Below, piece by piece: positions 23,926-37,795 of a DNA stretch of 64,000 nucleotides. Origin of the DNA: Elysia chlorotica (lineage: Eukaryota > Mollusca > Gastropoda > Plakobranchidae); assembly GCA_003991915.1 (NCBI GenBank), contig RQTK01000048.1, forward strand, positions 345,898 to 409,897. The letters run 5' to 3'. Under the pieces are notes generated by a model. It had not been told where the DNA came from. It made no database searches and saw only the letters and a list, made by a program, of their open reading frames with translations. How positions within the stretch are numbered: the first letter of the stretch is position 1; every line of letters begins with the position of its first letter. The translations under genes and the position numbers were made by a program.

Positions 23926-24571
23926 GGATACAAGAATATTGATTCACATAAAAATTGCAAAGTCATAACAACATTTTTAGCCCTGGTTGTAAAACAATGC
24001 AAGAGGGGACAAGTTGGAGCAAAACAATCTTTCAAAATTAAAGAAAGATACACATACATGTACAACTAAAATACAACCATAAACTTGACCTAAATAAACC
24101 GAGATATCACAAGGCATTTCTAACCACTTGCCACACATAACATACACAGTATGTTGTATTATAGTTAACCTTCACCGCCATTCGTTATTTGTATCACAAT
24201 AAGCTCTTTGTGGGTGAAAATCACCCAGTGACCTATAAAGATAAACAGAAAACCAAGTGCACCGGCACTGTTGTCTTTTTCAAACAATAAACCACTTGTG
24301 GATACTTTTCACCCAGTAACCCTAAAGTAAAACAAGATTAAAAAGCATATTGCATGTGGTGGAAAATAGTTTTGCAACAAGTGCATCTATCTATCAATAT
24401 CTCTACCCACTTACTTATCTGTCTATCTATACTTCTATCTATCTCTCTGTTTCTCGCTACAAGTGAAGCTATTTTTTTAAGTCCATCAAGGCTAATCACA
24501 AGGAATGTTTTTACCACCCTTGACAAATTGTCTGTCATTTTATTATTCTTTATTCTCTATCTATGGATCTT

Positions 24572-24870
24572 ACTAAGAAGAGGAAAAGGAGGAAAAAGAA
24601 GAAGATAGATAAAATAAAAAGAACAGGAATAAAATTAAGTAGCACAATATTGATGTGCAAGAAAAGGAGGAGGAGAAGGCAAGCAGGACCAAGAGGATGA
24701 GAGGAGGAGGTACAGCAGGAGGAGGAGGAGCAGAACAAGAAAGAATAGTAGGAGGTGAAGGAGCAGCAGGTGGAATACTAGTAGGAGGAGGAGCAGGGGG
24801 AGGTGCAGCAGGAGGAGGAAGAGGAAAATCACCAGGACGGGGAGCTAGAAGAGGAAAAGGAGCAAGGGTA
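24572..24870. repeat. Polypurine (GGA/GAA)n tract
   Basis: About 300 bp in which the plus strand is strongly purine-rich, built from GGA, GAA and GCA triplets. It yields Gly/Ala-rich (plus) and Pro/Leu-rich (minus) spurious frames. No splice or start context supports a gene. Confidence 0.8.
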
Positions 24871-25730
24871 ACCATAATATTATTATGGTTTAGAAAATAT
24901 TTTCATAAAAAATAAAAAATATTATTAGGAGCATAAAACACAAATTGAGCAATACAAATTGTTTTTTATCTAACAATTGGGACCAATAAAAAGAATTATG
25001 CAGATCTTTCACAGCTTGGGTGTTTTTCATCCACGAGTGGCGGTGAAGGTTAATGCAGTGGTGACGATCCATAGTAATCACAACACTTGAAATGAGCTCA
25101 ATATGTGTTACATGTGATAATTTTACTAACACTGGTAACAGTCCATGAAAAGCTTGACAAATCCTAATTGAGATTTTGAAGAGCAATTTAGGTCCAATTT
25201 CACAATTAAATTCGGTGAGGCTGAATCTCTATTTTTATTTGTGGTATAATCAACCTTTTCTCAGCCTCTGGACTCGTATTTTTGGGGGGATGGGGTATTT
25301 TTTTTTATTTCCTTCATTTCATAAGAAGTTCTACTACACACCAAGATAATTCCCACTTTTTTTTAAATATGTACCATTGATATCATAATTTTGAAGGCAG
25401 GTGGATACACTTTAATAGCACCAGAAAAAAACTTGTGAACAAAAAGTTGCTCTCCACCCCCACCATACCCTTCCCATTATGTCTAACCAATGTCCCATGG
25501 TGATACATTGAGAACATCCCTAGCAGAAAGCGACTGCCTAGCACATGTTGTTTGTAATGGATAGAACATGATCTTCCTCATTATTTTCATCATCAAACTG
25601 GGAAAGGGGACTAACACAAGCTTGGAGCCCCCTAGTTGACAAGTATGTAATAAAAGTAAGCCACAGAACTTTGTAGATATTAATTTGTAATTGAAAAAAA
25701 AAAAAACTTCGATTACGAAGAGGTAAATAC

Positions 25731-26160
25731 AGTGGAAACCTCACGAAACAAAGTCTGATAATTCTAATTTTTCATTAGCCAAGTTTCGCAAAAGAAGAAG
25801 TTTTTTTTTCTCTCTGGCTCTTTTAAAATATGACTCATAGATCAAAGTTTTTCTGGTTTGAGTCTCTTAATTCGAATCTCACATCACAAATAGGCATCGC
25901 AAAAGTGCTATCTGTCAAGCAGAATTTAATGCTTATTGCTAACAAAGAAATGCCTTTAAAAGAAATTGGGTTGGGGCAAGGTTGCTATGGAAAGAAAGCA
26001 ATAGAAAATTATACAAGTACAGTTTTTCAAATAAGGTATTTACTGTCTCCTATATTAAACTCTATTTTGGTTCAGGTATGTCCCCCTTCTGTAATTCTAA
26101 TCCTCTTAATTCAGGGTTTAGATCAAATCTTAAGCAATTCGAATTATGAGGTTTCCACCG
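25731..26160. mobile_element. Tc1/mariner-pogo-type MITE, copy 1 (430 bp)
   Basis: Left terminal repeat CAGTGGAAACCTCACGAA, right end ATTATGAGGTTTCCACCG, flanked on both sides by TA (25729-25730 and 26161-26162), the target duplication of Tc1/mariner/pogo elements. A related copy lies at 46819-47123 and a half copy near 52.66 kb. It has no transposase frame, so it would have moved in trans. The open frame inside (25830-26174) is not protein-like. Confidence 0.7.
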
Positions 26161-26199
26161 TACATGTATGTTAGCAAAAACATTTTTTAGAAGTTCAGG

Positions 26200-29100
26200 T
26201 TTTATGACATCCCTTACTCAAATGATGACTGAAATATGTATTTTATGATATTTAGATCCTAAATCCTAAAAACATTTTTAAGAAATTGTCGTTATATAGA
26301 CACTTAGAATGCCTGAGGTAGTCCTGATGTAGATGCCACTATCTTCAGCAGCACACAGAATTATTATTTATGGAACAATGGAAATCTTTTCATTGGAATA
26401 CAACAGTGGAAAAACATATCACATGGCACCTGATCTTTGAAGCGCTGAATTTTCAGTACTTGAGGTATCCAGTACATACACTAACTTCTTGACAAGACAT
26501 TCATTTTTTTTTTTTTTTAAGACACAAATTTTCGAAATATTCAGATCCATCGTGAACATGCAGGAAAATAAACTTAAGAGAAAAAAAAAAGACCAAATGA
26601 TTTATAAAAAGCCACAAATTATACAAAATGATAAAATTATTCTCATTTGTTCTGACATCCAATAGTTACTCCAAATAGGTAGAAGCATATTCACGAAAAG
26701 GAAAATGTAATAAATTAACACTTTTTTTGTTTGTAATTTGTAAAATACATTCTGTCAGGCGAGAGAAAAAATGCCATGGATAGATAGAAATCAGAGAAAT
26801 TGAAAGCTTTTCGCAGCGTAGCACCATAAGTTTATCAATTAATATCTGCACAATAATAAATCATTATGTGCAGTGCTTTCTGAGTTGGTTCAAATAGGTA
26901 CAAGTCATTGAATGCCAGTCAAAGACAATCGGTTACAAATTTAAAGATTTAGTTCTAGATTAATCTTCCTTTATATGTGCCCAGAGAGACACTGAAAGTT
27001 CACGAGAGATTTGGATCTTGTACACATACATGTAGATTACAAATAATAAATTATATTTCCCTTTCACAACACACAGGTTTAAACATGGGCCTGTTGATAT
27101 AACAACAGAGATTTACCATTCAGCTTCAAAATTTTCAGCAACCAAAACATGTACAAAGGACAAGGGCAGGGTTGATCAAATTATTGTGGAGTCGAGTTAA
27201 ACAAAAAAGAAACCATATTCATTTTAAATACTGTTTGGAACTCAAAGAAGTAAAGTATGGAACTAGCCACGTTTTTGTCAAAACAAAAATACATAAATTA
27301 AGCTTAAAAATATTTTTACAGCACACATTTGAAATCTAATGAATCTCCAAAATGATTACAAAGGCGACAATTTATGAAGCTTGTACATTTCGGACAAAAT
27401 TTTGAAAAAAAGAGACAGAATGAACATCTTATTTAAAGCATTTTTTAAAAACATATTCCTATAAGAACAAACAAAATATACATACTGAGAATTTAAAATG
27501 CCAAAAGAGCCACAATATCATTTAAAGTTTTATATAGAGTAAATCATGTAAATTACAAACCAAGATAATTTCCTCACTGCTGGCATTAAAGCTCAATTCA
27601 TCATCGCAATTTCTTGATCGAATAAAAAAAAAAAAATTAAATTAAAAAAAAGCACAACCATCAAAAGAACTTGTAAGGCAAGTAAATGGGCATGACTCTG
27701 AAAAAAACTACCATAATCCTAGCACACGTACAACAAACGTAATATTTCACAAGCTCAAGCAATTGTAAGTAATTTTACTATCCTCAATTTGTGGAGAATG
27801 TTTTGGGTTCGTTTTGCTTGTTCCAAAATGTTTTAAGGAAGGTTAAAAAGCACACGGTTACTTCTACATAAATTTTCTGGGACAACCAGGATGAATCAGG
27901 CACAGGTCGCATAAAAAGGTTTTGAGCTAAAGCCGTCTTAACACAGAAAAACTGCTATATAGTATCATTTTTCGTTTTCAAATGAAACATATTATCTATG
28001 GTTCTAAAAATGATAGAATTATACATTTTTTTTTAACCTTTATAAGTACATATGGTACTTTTTTGACACACTATCAATTACTCAAAAGATTAAAATTCCC
28101 ACTTGTGCCTTATTGTTATTCACTTTGATTGCTTCACATATAACCATAGTCCATATTTATATACAAGTCAAAAAGAATCATTGTCACAGCCTTCAATTCA
28201 TACCAGAAATTGTGTGCAAACAACCGTATATTTTTTAAAGATTTAAAGCATACTTTCGATTACACTATGATTACAGCTACCAAAGACAGACGAGTGTGGA
28301 AGGGCATGATCGCCAACGCCATGACGCAGGGCACCTGATGATGATGATTCAAGCATACGTACCCAGCCAGGGAGCAAATAGTGAACTTCCATGGCACGAA
28401 TCTATTGCACCTTAGTAGAACGACAACAATACCCCCAGCGCCCTATGCCCCAAAACATACGAGATTTAGTTACAATTTCAGATCACTGCTTCAGGAAGGT
28501 ATAAATAAATTTACAAAATATCACAGAAAAAGGATAGCCAAGAAAAATGATCTATGACCAATGTTCTATTTTAAAATTTTGATTCCATTAGATTTAGAAG
28601 GAGTAGAGGCAGAGAATGGGAGGAGAGAGAAAATACCCTTTTTTTTTTTAAAACATAACCCTCACCTTAAAATGATGACAATTTGTAACACCCAATGTCA
28701 AGTCCAAACTCTTGCGTCATCTGATGAGATTCGGAGATTAGTCGGTGTTGTCTCTACCTGTTTACTACACAGACAGTTTAATCACTCTCACTCTGTACAA
28801 CCTCATTCATGTTTGAATGAATTAAAACTGGAAGGTATTTAGTCATAATAATCAAAGTAAAATTGTAAACAACTCTTAAATTAAAAGCATCAGAGTTCAG
28901 ACTAAACCATCACATAGTCAACAAAACTAAATCTATCACAAAAATAACTGTAGCCTGTTCACTGATCAAACCATACGACCTACAAACATGGAGCATTTAC
29001 AACACATATCCCTGGATCTATACACGTATTGGGAATGAGATTTCGCAAAAAGTTATTGAACTTTGTTAGAAAACATGAGAGATGTTCATCTAGCAGAAAT

Positions 29101-30175
29101 GTTATAGTGTGATTTTCTAGTAGATCTAGAAATTTTTCATTAGTGCACTTTGTGTTCTTTTAAAGACTAGAATATATACAAGCAGCATTCATTAGAATTG
29201 CTCACCCATCTTGCTTGAAGAGATAACATAAACCCAACTTAGAGGTCATGTATTCTAACTAAGTTCTGTAACTCTAGGTAAATTCACATTCCTAATTGAA
29301 ATACTGATGGATGCCCAACACAACTAGGACTAGAATGGTTCAGATCTAAGTTTGCCTAATCAACATGCAGAAACCAAATACAGATGAAGCTGTGACTGGA
29401 ATGGACAATCTCTTTTTTTTTTTAAAACAACTACAGAAGGTGTCTTGGCTCTTGCTCTACAAAACAGACAATTTCTCTTTCACTTAAAAAACAAATACAA
29501 AAAAACCACACAAAAACACCTTTGGTAAACTCAACGGTACAGCTATCTCCCTCATATTCTGCATGTAATGATTCAAATAAAAACAACTGCTACACCTTTG
29601 ATAAAGTCATTGGTAAAGCTATCTTTCTTTGGTTAAACATCATATAACATTATTGAGCTTACAGTGATAAACATTGGAAGGCCTTCAGTAAATGACTTTT
29701 TAAAGCAACTAGTGGTAGGACGATTTCAACGTTTCCAATGATGACAAGTAATCTGTTCTATCTGGTCCATTAACTTAGAATGATCTTTCCTCATAGTGAC
29801 GGAGGTATATTTCAGGTTTAATCAATGATTTTCCATATTTATATTAGTGTATCAACGTGTTTGTAAAGCTAAAATGCACCAATTTGTTTTTAGTTCATTA
29901 AAGAATTATAGTTTAAAAAGAAGATAAGTAATACTAACACAGAAATAAATCAATTGTATCTCAAAACAACTGAAAATGAGATTAGTCTTTCTGATAGCCC
30001 AGCCACTTTATACAGGTACAATAATAAATAAATAAATCTCCATTACCTGAACTCTATAGATTTCTGATACTAACAATTATGGCTAGACCAAACAGAGCAA
30101 GCACTACCTTTCTTTGGTTTCTGCACATCACTATCGGCTCAAATCTATTTATAAATATAACAATGATGAGTTTGG
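26200..30175 (-). other. Probable long 3' UTR or downstream flank of SARM1
   Basis: About 4 kb without interspersed repeats except a 70-bp LINE tail at 28.28 kb, unlike the repeat-dense flanks. AT-rich, with several AATAAA signals on the minus strand. It directly follows the SARM1 stop at 30176-30178. The extent of the UTR is inference. Confidence 0.35.
28279..28348 (+). mobile_element. RTE-like LINE, extreme 3' end
   Basis: Frame RVWKGMIANAMTQGT followed by stop and TGATGATGATGAT, matching the last 15 codons and the (TGA)n tail of the 44-kb copy. A ~70-bp, almost completely 5'-truncated insertion. Confidence 0.65.
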
Positions 30176-30584
30176 TTACGAGAAAGTCACCGAGCTGCCA
30201 CCAGACTGTGATGGAGTTTCAGGAAGGCACTGCTGTTGTTGCGCTGAACTGACCAAAGACCCGACCTTGCGTAGCGGACTCTCGGGCGAGCCAGCCGGCT
30301 GCTGGAAGAGGTAGGGGTCTGCACACGCGCTCTGCAGGGAGGCCAGCGACGGGGACACGTGGGGGGGCAGGGGGGTGAACTGCATCTCCCCCTGGCTGTG
30401 CAGGGAGGCGAGCTGAGTGGTCGAGGGGTGGGGGGAAAACTGGGGCTCTCCGGTGCTCATCTGGCTGTGCATGGAGGACATGGACGGTGACGCCAGGTGC
30501 TGCTGCTGGGACTGACGTCTGCCCTGACGCCGCAAGAACGTCTCCAGCTTCTCAACGCATGCGTCCTGGTACTCATGCACCCAC
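30176..30584 (-). CDS. SARM1: SARM1 last coding exon, proximal-copy acceptor
   Basis: Begins after CTGTACTCCAG with [19 protein letters not shown], the TIR C-terminal helix (human [20 protein letters not shown]; His and Tyr of HEY kept). It continues as a ~110-residue Gln-, Ser- and Pro-rich tail ending GGSSVTFS. The previous exon must end in phase 2, and exon 12 does (GA|). A second acceptor with identical sequence lies 165 bp upstream. Confidence 0.85.
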
Positions 30585-33500
30585 CTGGAGTACAGAAATT
30601 AAAACTGGGGCTCTCCGGTGCTCATCTGGCTGTGCATGGAGGACATGGACGGCGACGCCAGATGCTGCTGCTGGGACTGACGTCTGCCCTGACGCCGCAA
30701 GAACGTCTCCAGCTTCTCAACGCATGCGTCCTGGTACTCATGCACCCACCTGGAGTACAGAAATTTTGTATACAATCATTCAATCAAAGCAGCAGTACTG
30801 GCATTGAGTGAGGGGCAGAAGGGAGGAATTATTGCTCAGGCATCACATTTCCATCATTTCTATTGCAAAAATATGTCATTTCTTTATTGTTACGCATCAC
30901 CGCTGCAAGTGATTTACAGGCTCCCTTTGTGGAACTTAGGAGAAGTTCGACAAAAAGAAAGGGAAAATTGCTCTTTCAACAAGAGGCCCTAATTGTGAAT
31001 GCTGTGGAAATCGCCTACTCTGCATCGCAAACAGATGATGAAAAGAATCAAGGGGTGTGACAAGATATATATGGATGTCAGAAAGAAACAAACAAATATT
31101 AAAGTCATGAATAAACAACGGAAATAATACTGATAACAGTAATAATAAAAATAAGAACTCAAAGTTGTCTATGATCGGAACGATGTTGCAGTTCGTCTCT
31201 AGAGCGGCTACAATCTCCTTGTGGACCCAGTCGTCTTGGCCTTCATCACCTATGTTAGAAAAAATCATCCAACAAAAGTCAATCAGACAGGTTTACAGAC
31301 TGTCTTATGAGTCTGTGTGTCAATATAGGAAAAAAACACAAACAAAAGTTAATCATACAGGTGTATAGACTGCTATGAATCAACATCAAACAAAAGTCAT
31401 ACAGATGTAAAAACTTTCATGAGCCTGATTGTCAACATTGGTAAAAACATCCAACAAAAGTCAATAAGGCAGGTGTGTAGAGACTAAGATGAGTCTGTGG
31501 GCTGTAAAGGTAAAATGGTGGAAAAGGAGGAAATTTTGCTTTTTTTGTATAAATTGATTCTTTAGTTTATGGAAATCAACAAAAAACACCAATACACTTT
31601 CCAATATATTTTCCTTTAACATTAATATGGTTATCTACACATTTTCTTTGACAGGCACTAACTTTTTTTTTTTCAGTATAATTGTCTAAACACAAACAAG
31701 GCAATCAACTCAGTTATCTATAAACATTTCTTTCAACAGACACCAACCCAGTCATTTATCCATATATTTTCCTTCAACAGACACCAACACATTTATCTTT
31801 ATATTTTCATTCAACACACACAAACACAGTTATCCATATATTTTCCTTCAACAGACACCAACACAGTCAGTTATCCATATATGTTCCTTCAACAGACACC
31901 AAATCAGTCATTTATCAATATATTTTCATTCAAAAGACATAAACACAGTTATCCATATATTTTCATTCAACACACACAAACACAATTATCCATAAATTTT
32001 CCTTCAACAAACACCAACACAGTGATTTATCCATATATTTTCCTTCAACAGACACCAACACATTTATCTATATATTGTCCCTTAACAGACACAAACAAGG
32101 TTATCTATATAGCACCTGTGCTACGATTAAGGCAAGTGAGATGTTGTAAAGGTGATAATGAGGTCTAACTTAAACTTTCTGATAAAAAATGGGCTAAAGG
32201 TTTTTATTTAAACAAACCTAGTCGATTATAAGTAGAATTTCATAAGGCAGAAATAAGTATTTAGGAAATAAAAGTTTTTATTGATTTTCTGAAAAGTAAC
32301 GAAAGAAATTTATGCCCAACTCGTAGCACAGGACGATATATTTTATGAGTGTAAACATCTTATCCTGTAACAAGGACCTTACTTATGTTTATCTACAGAG
32401 TTCTAATTTAGCCAACAAGCGCCCAACTGACCTAGACACCTGTCGAGTGCGTCCGGGGTGAGAATCAGCACAAAGTGACTCGACATCTGGATGGACAGAA
32501 GCAGGTTCTCGTCAAACTTGCCAGCACGTAACCGATCTATGTCCAGAAACACGGAGAAACCCCTCAGCTGGAGGTGAACTTTGAGGAGGCTGAGGAGGAA
32601 ACAAAGATAAAAAAGTTTACTCCGACGCTACTTATCATCCCTCTGAATACCCACATTTTATATCCTTTTTTCAGGTTTGTGGCATAACTTACTTACGGCA
32701 TTTTCCCTACGGCATCAACTTTGAACCCCCATAACTCCTATACTAATACCATTAAAATCACGGAAAATAATCTCTTCTCCCTCGTACATGTAGAGTTTTG
32801 TAGAGATATAGCTTTGCATTTTTTGTTTATGATGAAAAAGGACACACTACCCCAGAGGTCGGAAAGTGAAACTAAAACTAAATTTGACTTCTGAACCGAG
32901 TAATAAATCATAAAGAATAAAGAAGTTATTTGAAGTATTTGAGCAATCTGATTAAAGTGATAAAGATCGAGAAGTAAGTGAAGATGATTATAATAAAAAA
33001 AAAATTGATGAAAGTAGTGATTCACAAGATAATAGTTCCAAATTAGATCTAGATCTAAGAGTAAACAAAGTTTAAAAAAATAATAAAATGTGCCATGTTT
33101 AACAAAAATCACACAAAAATTATATTTTAAGATATCTTTGATATCTTTTTCTTGTTTATTTTGATCAAATTAACATGTGTTATCAAGTGACTCCAAATTC
33201 ATTACAGTGCACAAAAAGAGTTGTTTTTTTAAATATATGAGACTCTTGTGTGACTTGCCTTACTTGTAAGTCTCACATCGCTTTACTTCTTAGTGCACCT
33301 TGATTACTCTTAGATCAATTCACTTCAAAATAATTTTTTTTATTCTTTTTGGTATAAATCGATCAGAAATAACTCCAATCTAAAGGCAAAGTAACAAAAG
33401 TCCTTGTACCTTGCCAGCTGAGATCCACTGGAGCGCCGATAACAGATGAACACATCGATGGAGCGTAGCGAGCTCAGGTTGAAACTCAGGCTCGGATCCG

Positions 33501-34832
33501 TGCCAATCGGCAGGCTGGGCAGGTTGGGTGTTTCATGGGTGACCAGGTCTGAAAAATACAGACACATGTTCATAAGGTAATTCTCTGTGGGCCCTCAATT
33601 TTTTTTTAAAATTCAAATACTTGATTTGTGAAGAATACAAAATATTTAATGATTTCAAAAGGAGGAATACATAAAATTTAAAAAAGAAATTCCTAATTTA
33701 AGTATTTTTATCTAAATATAAAAAACAACACCTGGGATCTTATGATTGTTATGATTAACGTAAATTAAATCATTACACATTTGTAAAACAGATTTACATT
33801 GTTCATAAATTTAGAGCATTATGGAACTTCAGATTGGTTGTATGACATCTAACTTTCTGTTTTGTGTAACAGTGTCTAACTCATGAGACATGACTTGTCC
33901 GATGTATGTGATTTATGACCCTGACACTTGTGTGACACTAACATTTGACACTTGTGTGACACTAACATTTGACACTTGTGTGACACTAACATTTGACACT
34001 TGTGTGACACTAACATTTGACACTTGTGTGACACCAACATTTGACATTTGTGTGGCACTAACATTTGACACTTGTGTGACACTAATATTTGACACATGTG
34101 TGACAATAACACTTGTGCGACACCCACAGCCCTGTGAGACTGACACCCTGGTGAGACTGACACTCATGTGACAAGACACCCACGTGAGACTGACACCCGC
34201 ATGAAACTGTCACCCGTGTGACACCTACTCACCGTCTCTGCGGGCCAGTATCTGCCGGCGGTGGACGCTGTTCTGGATGCCACACTCCTCCTTGAGCTCC
34301 TCCTCAGACAGCGACTTGAGCTCGTACTTGTCGACACCCTGGCGGAGCATCCAGTACGTGTACTGGGACAGCTCCGGGTTCAGCGACATGAGCCAGGTGT
34401 CCAGGCAGGTGGGGTCGCTGATGGAATAGTCCGCCGTGATCTTCAGCGACTTCAGCTCACGCGCGAACCTGGAAAGACGAGTGTCACATAGGAATATCAT
34501 TGGGTTACTTTAAGTGTTACTAAAAGGAATTGTCGAAAATTAACTTTCCTTTCATTATATATTTTAACAGCTGCTAAGGAAAAAAAGTTAAATAGTCCAT
34601 ATTTCTTGTTTTGATATATTTACGCAATATATTATTTTTCTTGTTTCCTGAGTCTGTGCTGTTGAATTATTGAAAATTCAAGGACTAATAGAGATATTTA
34701 AAAAATTTAAAAAGTCCATAAAACATCACAAACATAGGTTAAGAACCAATTAACACAGGGAAATTAATATATCACAGAAGACAAAACTCACTGCCTTCTT
34801 TTTTAATAAAAAAAAAATATATATATATTATC

Positions 34833-34889
<57 letters not shown>

Positions 34890-37721
34890 TTAATAAAAAC
34901 CAGTATTTAAGTGCTAAATAATAATCTTTTTATAAAAATCCATAATCATGGTAAAGCATTTGTACAAAAAAAAATGTCACTGTGTACAAAAAAAAAAATA
35001 TTAGCCCAAGTAGAATGTTATGCCTTGAAATTTAACAAAGTAAGAAGTGCCCTTTAAAATCTCACCGCTTCCTCACTATACTGGAGGTCATGTTCAGCCC
35101 ATTCTGCAGATCGTCGTCCGTGAGAATGAGCAGGATGTCTCCATCAACATGAGATTCTCTCACTCTGTGGGCGTAGTCCTCAAACCCTATCTGAAATCAA
35201 CAAGAGATTGGCAGTCAGGGAGCAGAAGCCCACAATCAGCATTTGGATAAATGTTGATTGTTACAGTAACAAAAAAAATCAATATTGTTTAGCTTTTTTA
35301 TTTCTATTTAACCCCATCGTGACCAAGGTATTTTCAAACTTCATGACGTGCCTTATTCGAAAATTGAAGGGTGGTATGATTTGTACATTTTCAACACTGC
35401 AGAATTCAACTATGCGATGTTTTTTTAATTGCTTTGCATTCAGTGCCTGTTTGAAGCAGTCATTTCTACGTCTAAGCTTCATGGGGAATGACGAAATACG
35501 CGAATTTGAGGACATACAATGTAATTCGGCTAGGCATCATTTTATGAAAAATCGAAGTACAGCGTACATTATATGTCACAAAGGGGTTAAGTAATCCTAG
35601 TTCTTGTCGGATTTATTGAAAATAAAAGTGAAAGCGATGAACAGTGCAAATTATCACTTAAAATTCAGATCAAACTTGCATTTTTTTGTTAAGTATGGTG
35701 CTTTACTACAATCTTTGTCAATTTTTGGTAGAAATTTTAATGATAGTCAATACACACTGTTAACGATATATAAATGTTTATATGTCTTACAATTTAACAT
35801 GCTGGCACACTGCAACAGTGCAGAGATACCATTATTTTTCTTGCCTCAATTACACACATTATACTGAAACCAATACAGGCAGAAGAAGACGAAGTTTGAC
35901 AAATACTTTTGCCCCATCTAGGATTAAAAAAAACACATCCTGAACAGAAGCCCAATGCTTTAACACATAAGGGGCGGCTCATCCCAATCTCTGACCTGAG
36001 TAATCCAGTAAACGACGTCGTCCACCGTCCAAAGAGGCACCTGCTGCGACAATTTGTGTGGGATTTTCTCTCCGATATTTTTCAAAGCCTCTGCAGCCAG
36101 CTTCGACGCCACTGTGTTCGGACTGCTGGCAATTTTCTTCAGGGGCTCTACGGCATCTATCTCATGGAATATCTGTGTTGTCAGACCATGGCAAGGAAAA
36201 AAAAAACATCCGTCAAATGGAAAAATGAAACCATTGTAAGATCTGCAGAATATTGTTAGTTATAAATCTGCAAATACTTAGTGTTAAATTTAAGCTTTCA
36301 TAAGTTTTGTCTTACTAAGGGAAAAAGAATATTTTTTGTTTTTCAAATAATCCGCCTTTCACACAGACAAAAAGTCAAAGTAATTATCTCTAACATTTTT
36401 ATGTTAAATACTTAAAGTATAATTCGTGATCATATAGCACTCCCCTGTGGAACCTAAGATCATTGAAATGAGAGAGGGAGAGAAAGAGAGAGATCCTGCA
36501 AGAGGATGTGATACTCTTTGCAGTGTAATTCTTATACTTAAAGAGATTATATTATTCACCACTGCACCAGCACTGCCAGTAGCGCAATTAAGTGTAAAAA
36601 AAAATAATACAGTGGGCAAAAAATGTGAGGCATAAACAGTTAAAAGAGATAAAGTGCAGTTACAGTTAAGAGTCAGAACTTGTATTTACAGCATATCAGC
36701 ACAGTAGCTGCTATATTGAGTCCATGATGTCCTAGACAAGTCATAGCGTACACTAGTAACAGTACCTCCCTTCATTTCATGGATTAATAAAAGCATAAAA
36801 AATGCATAAAAATGGTTGTTTAAATTTCAAGAATATATAGCAGTTTAAAATAACCATGTTCTGTATGACTGAAGTCAAATTTTGATAAATTTTGTTGTAT
36901 ACATCTACGTTTTTCAGAAACCTTAGTATGCAATGAGGACTAACATCATAGGAAACTTGCATAAACTAGGCATGTGGAGCGTGTTCTTCTTTTTAACTTT
37001 TAATCTTTTTGCATGGCATGATTTAAGGCCTTTTCCTTGTGAGCACCCTTATTTGCGGAATTTTCAAAACATTTTATAAGGCAAAAGCCTTGATATTTAT
37101 CGTTTGGAAATGATGAAAGATGTCCATATTAACACAAGTAAGTGCTAGAACAAGAGAATATTTAGGTGATGGGAAAAGGTTAGTACATGTAGTTCTCTTT
37201 GGGACCCCAGAACATCTTCCATGGGTGAAATAATGGAATATAAATGAAAATCTAACGACATAAAATAAAAGTCAAACAAACAAACCCTCTTAACCTCTTG
37301 CCATCTGTATGTGTAGAAATACATCCTGACATAAACAAACAGACCAAACATCCCCACGACATAAAAAGTATTTCAATTAGATCGTATACATGCCACATGT
37401 ATCCACATTGCCTAATGCCGGTATTTCTATGTAATGTTAGTGAAACGTTTTAGTGATAGTTAAAAGAAATAAGGTGACAAAACAAGTCCAACAAATTCAG
37501 CATCGGCACCTCCTGTCTTCCCTGCTCCGCCTTAATGATCGCCTCCATCGCAAAATGAAACGCCGCGAGTGCCTGGGCCTCTTGCCTTCGAGAGAAGAGC
37601 AGAGGGATGAGATGTTTCAACCAGATCTTGTCTCGGCCTTGCTTGTGCGTCACGTCGCTAGCGGCAAACTGGCTGGGCCTGTTGGAGTTGATGAATGGCA
37701 GCACCTGGAAAAAAATGATGA

Positions 37722-37795
<74 letters not shown>

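Noticed and set aside
24573-24915. Gly/Ala-rich and Pro-rich open frames
   Set aside because: Polypurine low-complexity sequence; no signal, splice or homology evidence.
25830-26174. 114-codon open frame
   Set aside because: Lies inside a MITE and is not conserved in its second copy.
30487-30811. Plus-strand open frames of ~105 codons
   Set aside because: Antisense shadows of the duplicated SARM1 last exon.
33876-34179. Repetitive open frames on both strands (CVTLTFDT- and VTQVSNVS-type)
   Set aside because: Product of a 24-bp minisatellite, whose period is a multiple of three; no start or splice support.
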